Shown one piece after another: positions 11,291 to 26,918 of a DNA stretch of 64,000 nt. Origin of the DNA: Vicugna pacos (Eukaryota; Chordata; Mammalia; Artiodactyla; Camelidae); assembly GCF_048564905.1 (NCBI RefSeq), contig NC_132992.1, positions 20,346,501-20,410,500 of the forward strand, read 5' to 3'. Both the position numbers and the translations under genes were made by a program. Every line of letters starts with the position of its first letter. Position 1 is the first letter of the stretch. The notes beneath the pieces were generated by a model, which was not told the DNA's origin, did not search any database, and saw only the letters and a program-made list of their open reading frames with translations.

Positions 11291-14200
11291 CTGGTAAGAA
11301 AAGAAGAGAAAGCAGGGTGTAGGGTAAAAGGAGTGAATGTTGGTTCCCATAGACAGTATTTACATAGACACCAGTGCTTTATCTCCCCATATACATATAC
11401 TCTTAGGCAGGGAATTACTTTTATACGTTTTATTGTTTTGATATCCATGTGATTATATTCTAGACATTTTTATATTTGTGGTAAAAATCAGACTGTACTC
11501 TAAAGCAATTTATGCTCTAGTAAAAAATACAAATAACATAAATCTGTACTCATAAATATAAGAAAATACAAATCTTGAAAGGGTAAAGATTAGGTAAGTG
11601 TGTCCTAGGAAAGCTTTATAAGGACGATAAGTATGTCAATTTTGATGCAACATCTATGAGATGTATCAATATGTTTTGGGTAAACAGAGACAGAAAAAAG
11701 AATGGGTTAAAAACAGTAGCTTGCATGTCTTTCAACTTCCTAAACATGTAAGGGGGAAGAGTGGTAGCTGAGGGGCCTCATTGTGCTCTGGAAGCAGGAG
11801 TAATGCCAGGATATTCTCCTATCACTGATGGCATGTAAGTGTGGTGGGTCACGCAGCTGCACAGCCCTCCCCTGGCCAACCTTCAGCATGCTGTGTTCCT
11901 AGCCTCTCCCCTCTCTGGGGCGTCTCACATCTCCCAGGCCCATATGTCCTGCTTTCCTTCCCTTCTCCCTTCTCCCTTCCTCCTTCGCTCTTTCCCTCTC
12001 TCTTTCCTCCTTTCCTTCCTAATGACTGGTTCTTTCAGTGTTGGCACCCTTCTATCTCTAGGTATCTTCCCCCAGTCCACTTACCAAAACTCATTTTGTC
12101 AGTGACCACTTACAGACTGATGAAGCTCAACCATGATGATCCCAGGGCTCTTTCCTGAGCTCTCCAGACCTGTTTTCCCAACTACATTGTATGCATTCAC
12201 CCTGTGATTCCATGAGCATTGCAATCTCAATGTGATGAAAATTTCATTACCCCACCACCACAGTTTATATTTGGTTTAACAGACAATGGGACTTTTAAGG
12301 CCTGAAATGATTAATGCCACTGATAATCACAGTGTGGTTCACAAACTGTGTAATTACAAGTCTGGGACAAGATAGTACAAAAACTGAAAGGAAACTCTTT
12401 CATAGATATCTGACAGAGTAATTTATGTCAGTTGATTTGGTTAAAAGACTGGGCTTATACTTTTTAGTCTTTGATTTTTAAATTCCACTTTTTCAAGTAA
12501 TTAATATATATTGTCTTTTATAAATGTATCAGTCCATGGCAGGTTGAGATTTTAAAAACTAGTCCTTCACCAAACATAATTTGACAAGTATTGGTTTAGA
12601 CAAATCAATGGGCAGTAGTATAAAGACAAATTTCTAAATGAAGAGAGGTTGAAAGCATACCAGCAAGAAGGTGACTCAAATTCTGGCGTGAGATAATAGA
12701 ACCTTGGCACAAATTTTGATGAAGGAAAGACAATAACTATGTATGTTCACATCATGGACACAGATAAGATATATGAATACTTTTGTTGTTAATGGATTTA
12801 TTTATCCTTGGAAACAAGATCAGTCCAATCCATCTCTCTCTTCTCAGAAAAGCCTGAGTCTTTCCCATAATCCCAAGGATTTTTTCATTCCCACAGGAGA
12901 CTTTGAAGAATCCTGAAATTTTCCCATATAGGCTGAATCTTATCTCTTACACAAATCCTCATCCACCTTGGGTTGTTACTCTTTCCAATGTGAGAACTAG
13001 AATTTTTTTAGAGGTATCATAAGGAAGTCCTGCTAACCTTTTTAGAACCCCAGTCTGCTCTCATCACCAAGTTTCTGACACCTTCAGGTAGCTGAGCTGG
13101 TCCTGGCTCTGAAGATTCCTAGGAGTCAGCTTTGCATCCTCTCTTTTCTTCTTATGCCATATTCAGTCCAACCGTAAGTTCTGTCAAATCCACCTTTAAA
13201 ATATATTCTGAGCCTACTCAGAATGTAGAGACAGATAACTTCCAAAATACCACTGGCTTGGAACTACTGCAATAGCTTTTTAACTGTTCTGTTTCCACTC
13301 TTGCCTGCCTGCAACCTTTTCTGTCCATAACAGGAATGAGATCATCTAGTTTTCCTACTCAGAATACTCGTATTTCTCCCATCACCTGGATAAAATCCAT
13401 AAAATCCAGATTCCTTACAGAGGAAATGAGACCTACATGATTTACCCACCTCTCTGACCTCATCTCCCATCACTCACCCCCTCGTTTTCTTTGATCTAAA
13501 CACTTTTACCTTTTGGCTGTTCCTTGAACATACCAAGTTCATTCCTATTTCAGTGACTTTATAGTTTTTTTCCTTGTCCCCATATGATTCACTCCTTTAC
13601 ATTATTCAGGCCTTTGTTCAGGCAGGTTCAATAAAATATTAATGATAGAATTTAGGTAGGTATAGGAGTACTCATTGTAAAATTATTTAAACTTTTCATT
13701 ATGTTTAGAAATTTCCAAATAAAATGTAGTGGGAGGGGAGCTGTCTCCTCAGAGAGTTTTTCTCTGGCTATTCTATCTAAAATAGCATGTTCATCTATCA
13801 CTCTTTGCACTCTTATCCTGCTTTATCTTCTCTTATGAATAATTATTTATTGAGTATACCATGTTTCATTTTCTTCACAATGGTTATCACTTTGTGAAAT
13901 TATTTTCTTGTTCATTGCCTGTCTCTTCCATGAGAATGTAATCTCTGGAAGGGCAGGAACTTTATCTGTTTTGTTTCCCCATATACCTTCAAAATTTGGA
14001 CTGTTCCTAGGTGTTCACATAAGTATTTGTTAAAAAAATAAATGAACTTGAATTAGAGTTCAATTTGAAAACTTGACACCAGCTAATTTCACCATGCCTC
14101 ATACTCCTGTTATCCTTGGCCAATGCCCAGAATGTAGACTCCTCTAATGATTTATTCTGTGCTGTACTCTTATCCCATTATTCTGTTCTTTACTTCTTCT

Positions 14201-17200
14201 GCCTTCACCCATCCTCGCACTGTTCCCATCCAACCCTTTCCACTCTGCCCTTTGGAACTACCTCCCTAATGAACTCTCCTGCATCCTCAGTTTACAGAAT
14301 TCTCCGATTACTTCCTTAATTTAACATAAACCCAGCTGGTTCTTCCAAAAAACAAACTTTAAAAAAAGCCTCCAAAAATTCATAAGACTATTCATTTTCT
14401 AAATTCAGATGCCAGAGATTCAGTAACCACCACTGCCACTTCCAGATCTATACTCTATTCCTCATCCTCATGTAAGAAATCACTCTTCATCTGAGGTTCT
14501 TGTCATTCCATTTCATATTACCCTCTATCTCTATTCAATGCTGTTATGTACAACTTCCCGATTACACCCCCTGCACTTTGGGTTAACTTACTCATGTACC
14601 CCAAGTCTAGCCCATTATCTCAAGTCATCTTACTTACTTTCTTTTGGATATAGCTATTCTTCCATTCTTGCAGGTCCTTGACTTTACTACTAGTGACTTT
14701 GACATTTCAGCTGTCCATTTCAATGACCATATTCTGGATCTCATAGCCATCAAGAGCTATTCATTCTCTAATATCTTCAACTCAGATATGCCATACTCTT
14801 TATTTTTTGAGCTTTCTCACTTTCATCTCCCCCTATAACCATTGCTTGACTTTATTAACATCTCTAGTACCTGATTTCTCTTTATTATCCTAATCTATCT
14901 GCTTCTTGGCTTAAAATCCTTCCCTAAACAGTTTAACATTGACAGTTTTGTTGCCAATAACCTTAACCTTTTATCCTCTTATGTTTCTATCCTTGTAGTG
15001 TCTGCCATGCAACTCTCCAACCTTGGTCTATTCAGCTATTCAAATTAACATCCCAATTCCTGGCCACTGCTTGGGGGAAAAAAATCACAGAATTGTGCAT
15101 ACAGAAACCACTATAAATTCATTATTTCCACTCTATTCTTTACCATCAGCACTGCCCAGAACTCCTCTATTTTCCAAATCAAATCCTCTCCAGTTCCTTA
15201 CAACAGCAATTTCAAACCTTCAGCTCCTCAAATCTCTATTCCACCACTTACCTCCTCACTCCCAGGCAGAAAACTTCATCTGCTATTTCACAGAGAAACT
15301 ACAGTACATCTTATAGGAATCCCTCCATTCATCCCACTCATACTGCAAACCCCATTTGATAAAATTGTTTGCCTCTACCATCTTTATCTCCTCTCCATTT
15401 TCAGAGGAAACTGAGGAAAGTCAATACCTTTCTTTGTTGTAGATCTCACTCTTTACTACTTCCACCATTTTTTCCCTTTCTTATACTGTTGATTTCTGCC
15501 TTTCTACAGGCTGCTTCCCTTCCATATGTTTTTAAAAGTCCTCTTTTGTCTCTGCTTCCACACATACATCTTCCCTTCTTAGTGAAAGTTCTCAAATGGA
15601 TGATCTACTCACTTCACCACTGCCTCATTCCAAATTACTATGGAACCCTTACACAGAATAATTTCTACTCATTCCACTCTTGAAATTGCCCTTGTGAAAG
15701 TCACCAATTATTGTTAAAAACATCTTTTTTCCAGTCATTTTCTAAATTGATCTTTGCATTTGACATGAACGACTACTCCTTTCTCCTTGACACTCTTTTT
15801 CCTTAGATACCATGTCAACTTCATTTCCTGGTTTTCCTCTTATTTCTCTTGCCAGAATTCCTCAAGCCCTTTTGGGGTTTCATTGCCCCAATTGGGGTTT
15901 CATTTATCTGTTGGCATTCTTTATAACATGCTCTCTACTTGACTGTATGTTCTCACTTTCCTTAGGAAATCCCATTTACATCAATAGCTTCAGCTACCCC
16001 CACTTCATACTGATTATTACAGTCCTGACCTCTCCCCTAAGCTCCAGTTAGAATAATCACCCATTTGAATATATTCACTTAGTTGTCCTGTAGGTCAGCA
16101 CAACATGACCAAAACTGAACTAGTTCATCAACCCCCTCCAAAATCTGCATCTCCTATATTTCCATCCTTGACATCACCTTTCTCTATCCCTTACTCTCAG
16201 TTACTGTCCTGTACATTTCAGCTCCTGGAATTCTGTCTCTGGAATCTATTCTTTATTTTTCTTTCTCATTCTTTTCACCTAGAGGGTTGCTACGGACTCT
16301 AACTTGGTCTTCTAGCCTCTCCTGTAGAGCAGAAACTGTCTTTTATTTCTATATCCTTGGAGTCCTACTTAATGCTTAGTATGTAGTAGGCACTTATAAG
16401 AGTATGTTGAATGAATGAGTGAACTTTGGTGATATTTTACTGATACACACAAAACTAAAGGAAATATGTTAAAATTATTTTAGTTTAAATGATTCCCTAC
16501 ACTGGAATTGATAAGACTACAATCAGCAGGCCTGTTTTGTATAAAGTTTGATTGAAATATATGAATGGCCATTCGTTTACATATTTTCTAGAGTTGCTTT
16601 TTCACTGGAATGGCAAAGTTAAATAGATTCAGCAAAAACCAAACAGCTCACAAAGCTTAAAGTATTTACTATCTGACCCTTTACAGAAAAAGTACCAGCC
16701 CCTGCACTAAGGCAACTGCCTCATTTGTAAGGCAGGAAATGAGAAAATATTAACCTACACAATAAGCAGAGGCCTAGAAATAAGAAGTATGAATTATATT
16801 TTACCAAGGTTTGACCACAGTTACATTATAAATACAATAGCCATATATTAAATAAATTCCATTTGATTTTTTTAGATGTAAAGTTACAGCAAAAATAAAG
16901 AAAAAGTCAGATTGCTAGAAGTGAAGTTTGATTTTACAGGGCAGAGTGTACAGGAAGAAAACTATTGTGATCCTGAGACAGCTAGAATTTGCACAATAGA
17001 GTAACAGAGGAGGGAGCTACACAGAGACTTCCAAACATCTACAAACAGGTTCTCTCAAGTCTGTGGCTGAGTATTGCCACATGTGTGCAGTGAAACCTGT
17101 TAAGTCCAGAGAAAGCAGTAAACTGAACCATTTCTAGAGCTCACACAAAACTGGGAATAGTTTTCAATCCTGCCAGTCAGAATGGGAAAATGTTACAGTA

Positions 17201-20200
17201 TGTGGAACATCAGACAGAGTACTCAGAAGGGTAATACCTTCAAAAATGGGCAAAGTTAGCCCTAGTTTAAAGGCTGCTTTTGAACCACTCTAACAAAGCT
17301 TAAAGGCTTAACAAAACTTAAACTATCAAAAGGAACAAAGTTATTTCAAATAACTTCACTAAATGCCAAATTAAGTCTATAGAGCTTAAAGGATTACAAC
17401 AAAATTCAGCAAATAACAATGTAAAATTGATCATGTTTGACATCCAATAAAAATTTACCATCCAGAAGGCTCAGATCTCCCATGCAGAATTCCAAATAAT
17501 TTTTGAGATGTACTCCACCCTTAAGGAGAAGCGAGCATAATTACCCACTCCTTAAGTGTGGACTGCACATAGTAACTTTTTAAAAACAATTTTTTGAGGA
17601 GAGGTAATTAGGTTTATGTATTTGTTTTAATGAAGGTACTAGGGATTGAACCTAAGACCTCGTGCATGCTAAGCAGGCACCCTACCACTGAGCTGTGCCT
17701 TCCCCTCTCCCCGCACAGGTAGTAACTTGCTTCCAAAGTATACAGTATGGAAAAGGGAGGGTGGGAGAGAGCAGCTTTACTGTGAAGAAACCTGACAAAC
17801 ACTACTTCAGTTAGGTGATTAAAGTGAACATCAACAGTCATAAATCATGTTGACAGTATGTATGCTTGATATAATGTGATGAAAATGGCACTTTAACCCT
17901 GTAGTCTTCCAATAACTCAGAACCTTGGTCTTATCATGAGGAAAATATCAGACAAATTGCAGTAATATAGCATCCTACCAAATATAGGAGACCTGTACTC
18001 TTCAAATGTGTCAAAGTCATCAAAAAACAAGGAAAGTCTGAGAAATTGTCACAGCCAGGAAGAGCTTAAAGAAACATGACAACTAAATGTAATGTGGTAC
18101 CTTAGATGGGATCCTGGAACAGAAAAATGACATTAGGTAAAAACTAAGGAAATCTAAAGAAACTATGTATTTTAGTTAATAATAGTGTATTAGTATTGGT
18201 TCATTAACTATAAAAAATGTATCACACTAAATGTAAGATATTAATTATACAAACCAGGGAAGTAGATCAGTGTATGTCAGGGGCTGAAAACAGAAGGAAA
18301 ATGACTGACTGCAAAGGGGTGTACAGGAACATTTTGGGATGACAGAAATTTTCTGTATCTTGATTTTGAAGATGTTTACATAAGTGTATATGTTTGTCAG
18401 ATTCATCAAATTGTACGTTAAAGTTGGTGAATTTTATTATGTTAATTATACCTCAGTAAACTGATTTTTTCAATATCAATTATCTGAAAGAATTAAAAGG
18501 ATAGACTTGTGATTTTCATTAAATCAGTAACTACAGACAATAATACTGAGTCTATAGGAAGTCTATAAAAAGCTTTAACTAGAGCTTTATTTCTGTAATG
18601 ATTTTTATTTAGAATTTTATTTTATGTTCTTGAAATGCCATTTGTGTTTTTTTGTCCTGCTCAGTCTTTTGGTATCTGCAGGATGACAAAAGCTTAGTGT
18701 TCTTATTACGCACATCTAGTGAAATTATTGGTTTTCCTTTTGAAGCGCTTAAGATCTCTAAACAATCTCCTAAGATGTTATACTCTGTTATGAACACCAA
18801 GCGCAAGAGGAACTGTAAAGACCCTATTATATACAAAAAGTATGTATAGTAACCTCTTCCTCCAGGGCGAGAAAGCTCCAGGGCCTTATCTGTTTCAGAA
18901 AAAACAGGTTAAAGTATTGGTTGCCACATTTGATAGAATAATCAAACAAAATCATAGGCCAAGAAGTAATTCTGACATCAGACTCTGTTTACCAGTAAAA
19001 TGTTGTAAATTCATAGGTCACAGTACAAGAAGAAATTTAGTCATACCAACTAGCCTTATTTTGGCTAAACTTCACTCCTCCTCCTGTCTACAGTACTAAT
19101 TAGGTCCACAGAAGAGGTCCCACAAATGAAACATAAATTAGGAGCCCCAGGAGCCAATAGCTATTACCCACTAGTACCTGGAGAGAGAGTAGGCTGCATT
19201 TCCCTCCATATCATGTACTGGATGGGACCTTTGTACAGGCCTAGGTTCAGCTTTCTGGAGATAAGCTCTCTAGATGTCAGCACCTTCATTCCTTGCTCCA
19301 AGCTGCAGGAGACATAAACCGTTTATTCTTAGACATTCTCCAAGGACTAAAGGAAGGGTATTAATACCACAGGGAAACACTTACCTATCCAAGAGAGATG
19401 TTATGTCCTAGAAGAGGAAAGGAGAAATAGAAAGGTTAGATGCCTGTTCATCAGCTCCAGAAATTTCTCTGGTGATACTGACCATCACCAGAATTTGATT
19501 GTCAGTACTGCGATCGTGTGAAGATAGTCCCCATCCCATCACCACCAATTCCTCGCTCTCATCTTCCATATGCCTTTTCTTATCTGTATCCTTCATCTAT
19601 CCCAGGATAAACTGGCTTACTTTGCTGATTTTCTAGAGTTCTCTTTTACAGGGAACAAGAAAGAAATTAAGGTTAAGTTATTTTTTACCTATACTGCCAC
19701 ATAGTATCAGGAGAAAAACACAATAGGTTTTCCAGCCTCAAGGCCACGTTTCCTTACTCTGGCAAATTAAGCTTCTGAGTGCTGAGGAGGTAACCAATAC
19801 TACTTTAGAGGTAAAGCGTCAGGTGGCAAAGATTGGCAAACAGCTTTTCAAACAGGTCAATTTGTGATTGCTGAAAGCCAGGAAAGATACAACTTAGGCA
19901 GCAACATTCTTATTTTGAGAAATAAAGCTTCAGGTTTCTTTATGGAGAAATACTAAAACATACTAATTTTAATGGCATTTTATCTTCTTTCCTAGGAGTG
20001 TGAAAGTAAAGCTTTCAACTGAGTATAAGGCAAAAGTTGCCTCCTGCTTTCCTCCCAGAGAATCTTGAAAGCACTACAGCAGGTTTTTTTCCTCTCCTAG
20101 AGGGGAAAACCTGCTTCTACACCTTTTCCAACCCTCTTTCCCCCTCTTTTGTACCCATAATCATGTTGGTATGGAGTCTCACTTTGAGAAAGTCGAAGGA

Positions 20201-23200
20201 GTTCTGCTGTTCCATCCGTGCCTGGATGCTCACCAACATCTCCTTGGCTAGGAGACACTGTTCCTGAATGTGGCTCAGATTCAGCTCCATCTCCTCATTC
20301 AGTGCTTTCCCTTCTTCTCGGAGCTCATTTAAAATGTCCTTTTCTTTGCTGTGCAGGAACTGATGCAGCTTTAGAAACTCCAAGGAGATGTGTTGCTGCA
20401 GATGTAGCTTGTTTTCCTAGAAACCTCCATTATCATCACCATGGTAATTACCGAAACTAGCACTTGGGGATGGGGCCCACGCCACCAACACTCACACAAC
20501 TTGGGAAATACCATAAGAGGAAAATGTATACAAATGGCTGAGTATCAACATTCAACTATATTAAAAGGAGCACTTTGGGAGACTTACTCGTCCTTTCCCC
20601 TGGGTTAATGGTTTAGCACAAAATAATCAAAAGTCTCTAGATTCCTATTGCAATACTGAGGTGGCAAGCAGTGTCATATTAAATAAGACTGTGGGGTTAA
20701 TCAAATATTTTTAAGTGAATGATAATACCCTCCTATCCAGAAGTACAAACCAGTATCTATCAGGTGATGCTGTTAGACTGGGTCCATAAAGAGGTTGGAA
20801 GAACTGTCCTTATCTAGAAATCAGAACTGGGGGAGATGCCATTCCTGCTGCCAGGATAATATAGAAGAAGCAAGAGATGAGCAATGTCTGAAGCACTGAA
20901 ATTGATAACTGCTACACTGGCAGCTCTTTTTTTAGGTGACCTTAATATCCTCATGGCGAGCCACCTGACAACTTGGCTTCTCAGTTCCTCATCCTCATTT
21001 CTAGTGATTTTTACCTTTATCTACTCATTCTCACAGTCACACTGAGGATGTTATCATTCCCAGCAATTGCACCATGTCCAAAACTTTTTATGCTCATTTA
21101 CTCAGGTGACCCTGTTGCGACAGTTGTTGGGTCTCATTGAATCCTCATATTCATCTCCTCTTATCCATCTTGTATTCTATAGTCAGTCATTATAATTGCA
21201 CTCTTAAAATTGTCTTAACTCTCGCTGTCCTCTAGGTCACATATTTCTAGTTTTCCTTTTACCTATTTCACCACTATTTCTCAGTCTTATTTGTTGGTTC
21301 TGTCTCCTGTAACCAAGCTCTAAATATCGGATTACCTGATATTCTGTCCTGAGTTCTTTACCCTTCTCATTCTACACTCTGTTTCTAGGTAATAGCCTCT
21401 CCTCTCACAATTTTAAATACAGACTGTTTGCTGATTTCTTTTCAGCCTTGACCAACTTCTGAGCTCCAGATTCCTATATACCACTGACTATTTAATATCT
21501 TCACTGACCTCTCACATCTAACCAGTCACCACATGCAGGTAATTTTTATTTCCAAAGCATATACTTAAGCTGTTTATTTCTATCTCCACTGCCTCTCTAG
21601 TCCAAGCTATCATCATTTTCTGGGATCACTGCAGTAGCCCTCTTCTAACCATGATCCTTGTCATTGTCTCTCTCCAATCCCTTCTCCACACAGCCACCAG
21701 ACTGATATTTTCAAAATGAGATGAAGCTATGTTCTGTTTAAGTCCTTTAATGGATTTTCATTATTCACAGGATGAAGTTCAAAATTCCTAACGTTATCTA
21801 CAAGGGCCTACATGATTGGCCCCATATCTGCCTCTTCAGTCTCATCTTGCCTACCATGATCCAGCTTAACTGGCCTTCTCTCTGCTTAATATAGCAACTA
21901 ACTTCCTATCTCAGGACGTTTCCATATGCCCTTTCCTCTGCATAGAACATCTCCAGGCCATTTCTTTCATACTCCCCTTGCTCAGTTCACCTGGCTAGGG
22001 ATAATATTTATCCTTACAATTCTCAGTTTGTAATTCTTCTAGATTAGGTTCTCCATTTATGTGCTCTCATACACTTTGTATTTTCATTTACAGTAGTTAC
22101 CACAGTTGTCATTTTTATTGTTCTTGGCGGGATCATTTCATTAAGATCTATCTCCTGTCATAGTGGGAGTATAGTGTCTAGTATAATGCCTGACCCACTC
22201 AATATTTGTTGAATGAATGAATGTTGACTGTAATAGCTGAACTAGGAACTCTTATAGGAATAAGATTCTCTCGAGACATCATTATTTCCATCTATCCTTC
22301 TTCTTTCCCTCACTGTACATATTTCTTCTTTATGCCAAATACCAAAGACTCTCCTCCACAGAATAATTAATGAAGAAACAGAACTCCCAACTTATCTCCC
22401 AACCCAGGAACTGATTTGCCAAGTCTCTAACCATTAATGTTGTTCTAGAGCTCCTGTGAAGTTGAAAGTGTAAGCAGTAGTTTTATTTAGTTTTGGAGAA
22501 GTTAGGAAATATCAAATCAGATGAGAAAAGCCAGCAATCTGAGAGAACTTGGTTCAGAGATACCTGGTTTTGAGCCCAAAGAAAATAAAGATATTCCTTT
22601 GGACAGAGCCATCTTTAGTGGATTTTTAAAAATAAATTCCTATTTTGCCATAGATATTGGGAAAGATCAGACAGATCACAAACCCTACAACAATCATCTA
22701 GGGACTAAATCATCAAAAGGATCAGCATATTTAGTGGAAAAGTCAGTCTGCTCTCTTTGTTGATCAACTATTTGGAACCTACTCCACTGCCATATTTCTT
22801 TTCACCCTGCAGTGTCTGTTTTCTACATCTATAGCCCAGATGCCATTTAGTATGTGGGAAGGTACCTATAGAACATAGCTGAAGTTACAAGGAATGTATA
22901 TTCCAGTTCTATCTCATAACCCTTCTACCCTGCTCCTCACCTTGTAAGCAGCAATAGCATCTTTCTGCATGTTCCTCAGGGACTGAAGCTCCTTCAGGGT
23001 TGCCTCCAGTTGACCCTGTTGGATGGTAAGCTCCTCCTGGGAATACCACATAGAATTAACCCACGCTGACTTGGGAGATGAAGGGCCATGAGGGACATCT
23101 CCCCCAAAGCCCCAGGATGGCAGAGAAAAAAAAGCGAGCTCTTGCTGTGGAAGTCTCCTTTCCCCTTTATTGTAGTTCCTGCCTTTTCCAAGAATTGTGA

Positions 23201-26200
23201 AGAACCTTACAAGCAGCAGGAAAACTTAGTTTTATCCTCTTATCAGCTAACTACAGGGGTTTGAGGAAGGTAACAGAACTCTATACATTTTCTACTATAG
23301 TTATGCTGTTCCCACTATCTATGCTTTTACTTACATTGTTCTCACTTAAAACACTCGTTTCTTCCTTCTGCCTATCCAAATTCAAATGATTTCCCAGTTT
23401 AAGCTTTATTTCATCATGTATCCCCTAACTATTTCAGTTTTCTCTAATCTCTGAAATTCTGTGTATTTGTGAATTACAAATGTGACAAAAATTTAGCTCT
23501 CAATAGTAGATTATCTTATATTGCTTCTGTTGTTTGATTCATTTTAAATCTGAGTAAAATTTAAGACTTTTATAACAAAAGCAATATCTTACGTGTCCAT
23601 ATTCTATATAGTGTCTAGGCTGTCATGGCAGGGTTTAGGTAAATATTTGATTGATTGAGGGAGTAGGCCAGAGCTCCTTTATTGCTTTCCTGTAATCAGC
23701 AACTCTAGAGAAAGAACTTTGGAAGATATGTTGTATTTTCTGAGCACTCTGAGCTTTCTAAGGAGAGAAGAAACCCTGAAAAATATTTCTCCCAGCTTTC
23801 CTAAGGAATTGCTTAAGGCCCAGAGCTCACCCACCGTGAAGAAACGGACAGCATCAGAGATCTGCAGGAACTCATTAGACTGTCCCACAGACAACCGAGC
23901 ATCTTTGCATTGAAAGCATATCAGTTTCCCATCTGGCTTACTGAACAGTTTCAGGTTCTCTCCATGCTCTGGGCACTGTGGATGGCCCTTGAGTAAGGGT
24001 AGCTTCTTAATCTTCTCTACTAGCTTCTCTAGAACAAGGTTAAATGTACAGCTGCTATATTGACACAGCATCTTACACTCAGGACAGAATGTTTCTTCTG
24101 CTTGCTGCTTCCAAAAGTTTTGGATACAAGCCTGGCAGAAGTTGTGGCCACAGCTTAGCATCAGTGGATCACGGAACCAGTCATTACACAGTGGGCAGTG
24201 TAGCTCCGTGGTAATATCTTGTATCTGCACTTTAGAGGGTATCTGGGTGATGAAATCATTCACTTCACCGTAGTTGTCTGAGTCAATGTTGGAGGAAGGG
24301 TTGGAAGATACCTTTGGAAAAGAACAGCTAAAATGAGTTTCTCTTTCTTGTTGCTCATTTCAGCATTCCAGGATAGTGTGATCTATTCCTAAAGGAGCTG
24401 AGAATTGGTGCAACCAGAGTAAAAGCCCCATAATCTCTTCTTTGAAAGTAATCAATAAGTTCAGTGTTATCTAACATCATGGTTTATTACTACTCTCAAC
24501 ACTATTAAACTTTAACAGAAAATAAAAGCAGAATAAGAAAGTGTGCTCAACCAAAGAAGTGTATTTTGTTGTATGCCACTTCTTCCATTCACTTTCTCCG
24601 TATATCAGTTGAAAGGTCTACTTTCAACTTCTGTTCTATTAGTTATTACATTTTTCTTTCATTTTCTGGAAGTCATGTGCAAAGAATTGGGAAATTAGTC
24701 ATATTCCTCAGTCAGTGGCATAATATCATCAACCGTAATATCTTCCATGCCTTCACCCCTTCTTTTTTAAAAAACACATTACAGAAGTAACATTTATTCA
24801 GAAAAATGCAGGATCATGAGTGTACAGATCAACAAATTTTCATAAAATGAACACATCTGTGTAATCATTGCCCTGGTCAAGAAACAAAAAACTTCCAGCA
24901 TCCTCGAAGCACCCCCATATGCCTGCTTCAAGTCACTATCCCTCATCAAGATTGACCCCATCCTGACTTCCAACACTACACGTTAGTTTTGCCTGTTTTT
25001 GAATTTTATATAAATGCAGCCATGTAATATATACTTCTTTTGTTTCTGGCTTCTTTTGTCAACATTATATTTTTGAGATTTATCCATTTTGTTCTATGTA
25101 ATTGTGGTTCATTCATCCTCATTGCTGTACAGCATCTATTGTGTAGGAATACCATAATTTATTGTCTCCATTCTACCATTGATAAACTTTTGAGTAGTTA
25201 CTAGTTTAGAGCTATTATAAATAGAGTTGCTAAGAACATTCCTGCTAATGTTTTTGATGAATACAGACATAACCTTGGAGATACTGCGGTTGGTTTCCAG
25301 ACTGGAGTCCAGACTGTCGCAATAAAATGAATATCGAAGTAAACAAGTCATGTGAATTGTTTGGTTTCCCAGTGCATATAAAAGTTATGTTTACACTATA
25401 CTGTAATCTATTACATGTACAATAGATTTTATGTCTTAAAAAACAATATACATACCTTAATTGAAAAATATTTTATCGCTAAGGTATGCTAACCATCATG
25501 TGAGCCTTCAGCAAGTGGTAATCATTTTGCTGGTAGAGTGTCTTGTCACGATGTTGATGGCTGCTGGCTGATCAGAATGGTGGTTACTGAAGGCTTGAGT
25601 GGCTATGGAAATTTCTTAGAATGAGACAACAATGAAGCTTGCTGTATTGATTGACTCTTTCTTTCACGAAAAATTTCTCTTTAGCATGCAATACTGTTTG
25701 ATAGCATTTTTCCCACAGTAGAATTTCTTTCAAAATAGTAGTCAGTCCTCTCAAACCCTGCCACTGCTTTATCAACTAAGTTTATGTAATATTCTAAATC
25801 TTTTGTTGTTATTTCAACAATCTCTACGGCATCTTCACCAGGAGAAGAAACCACTTTTTTCCCTCATCCATAAGAACCAACTTCTCATCTGTTAAATTTC
25901 ATGAGACTGCAGCTATTCAGTCACATCTTCAAGCTCTGCTTCTAATTCTAGTTCTCCTGCTGCTTCCACCACATCTGCATATATTTCCTCCACTGAAGTT
26001 TTGAATCCCTCAAAGTCATCTATGCGGATTGGAATCAACTTCTTCCAAACTCCTGTGTATGTTGATATTTTGGCCTCTTCCTATGAATCATGAATGTTCT
26101 TAATGGCATCTAGAATGGTGAATTTTTTCTAGAGGGTTTTTTTTAAATTGAAGTATAAACAATTTACAATGTCGTGTTAATTTCTGGTATATAGCATAGT

Positions 26201-26208
26201 GATTCATT

Positions 26209-26245
<37 letters not shown>

Positions 26246-26884
26246 CTTCTCATATTCTTTTTCACTATAGGCTATTACAAGATATTGAATATAGTTCCCT
26301 GTGCTATGCAGTATGACCTTGTTATTTTTCTATTTTCTATATAGCAGTTAGTATCTGCAAATCTTGAACTCCCAGTTTATCCCTCCACCCTCTCCTCTCC
26401 TTTCTGGTAGCTATAGCAAAAATACATCTAATGTCTATGAATTTCTGAAAATTTCTGTGTCTTAGTCTGTTTCTGTTTTGTAAATAAGTTCATTTGTGCC
26501 CTTTTTAAAAATTCCACATGTAAGCTATTATATGATGTTTTTCTCTTTCTGGCTTACTTCACTTAGTATGACAATCTTCAGGCCCATCCATGTTGCTGCA
26601 AATGGCATTATTTTTATGGCTTAGTAGTATTCCATTGTATATATATACCACAACTTCTTTATCCAATCATCTGTCAGTGGACATTTAGGTTGCTTCCATG
26701 TCTTGGCTATTGTGAATAGTGCTGCTGTGAACATGCACGTATCATTTTGAATTAGAGTTTCCTTTGGATATATGCCCAGGAGTGGAATTGCTGGATCATG
26801 GGGTAAGTCTATGGTGGGATATACAGCACAGGCAACTATATTCAATATCTTATAATAGCCTATAATGAAAAAGAATATGAAAAG

Positions 26885-26918
<34 letters not shown>

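Noticed and set aside
14116-16302. Run of plus-strand frames at 14.1-16.3 kb as a gene
   Set aside because: All fall in one L2 element; pyrimidine-rich L2 sequence yields Ser/Leu/Pro-rich frames.
23679-24263. TRIM69 ending at the frame end, 194 residues from the GTG
   Set aside because: The frame passes a good donor at 23834 and the remaining exons join in phase to a full 500-residue protein; GTG is an internal Val.
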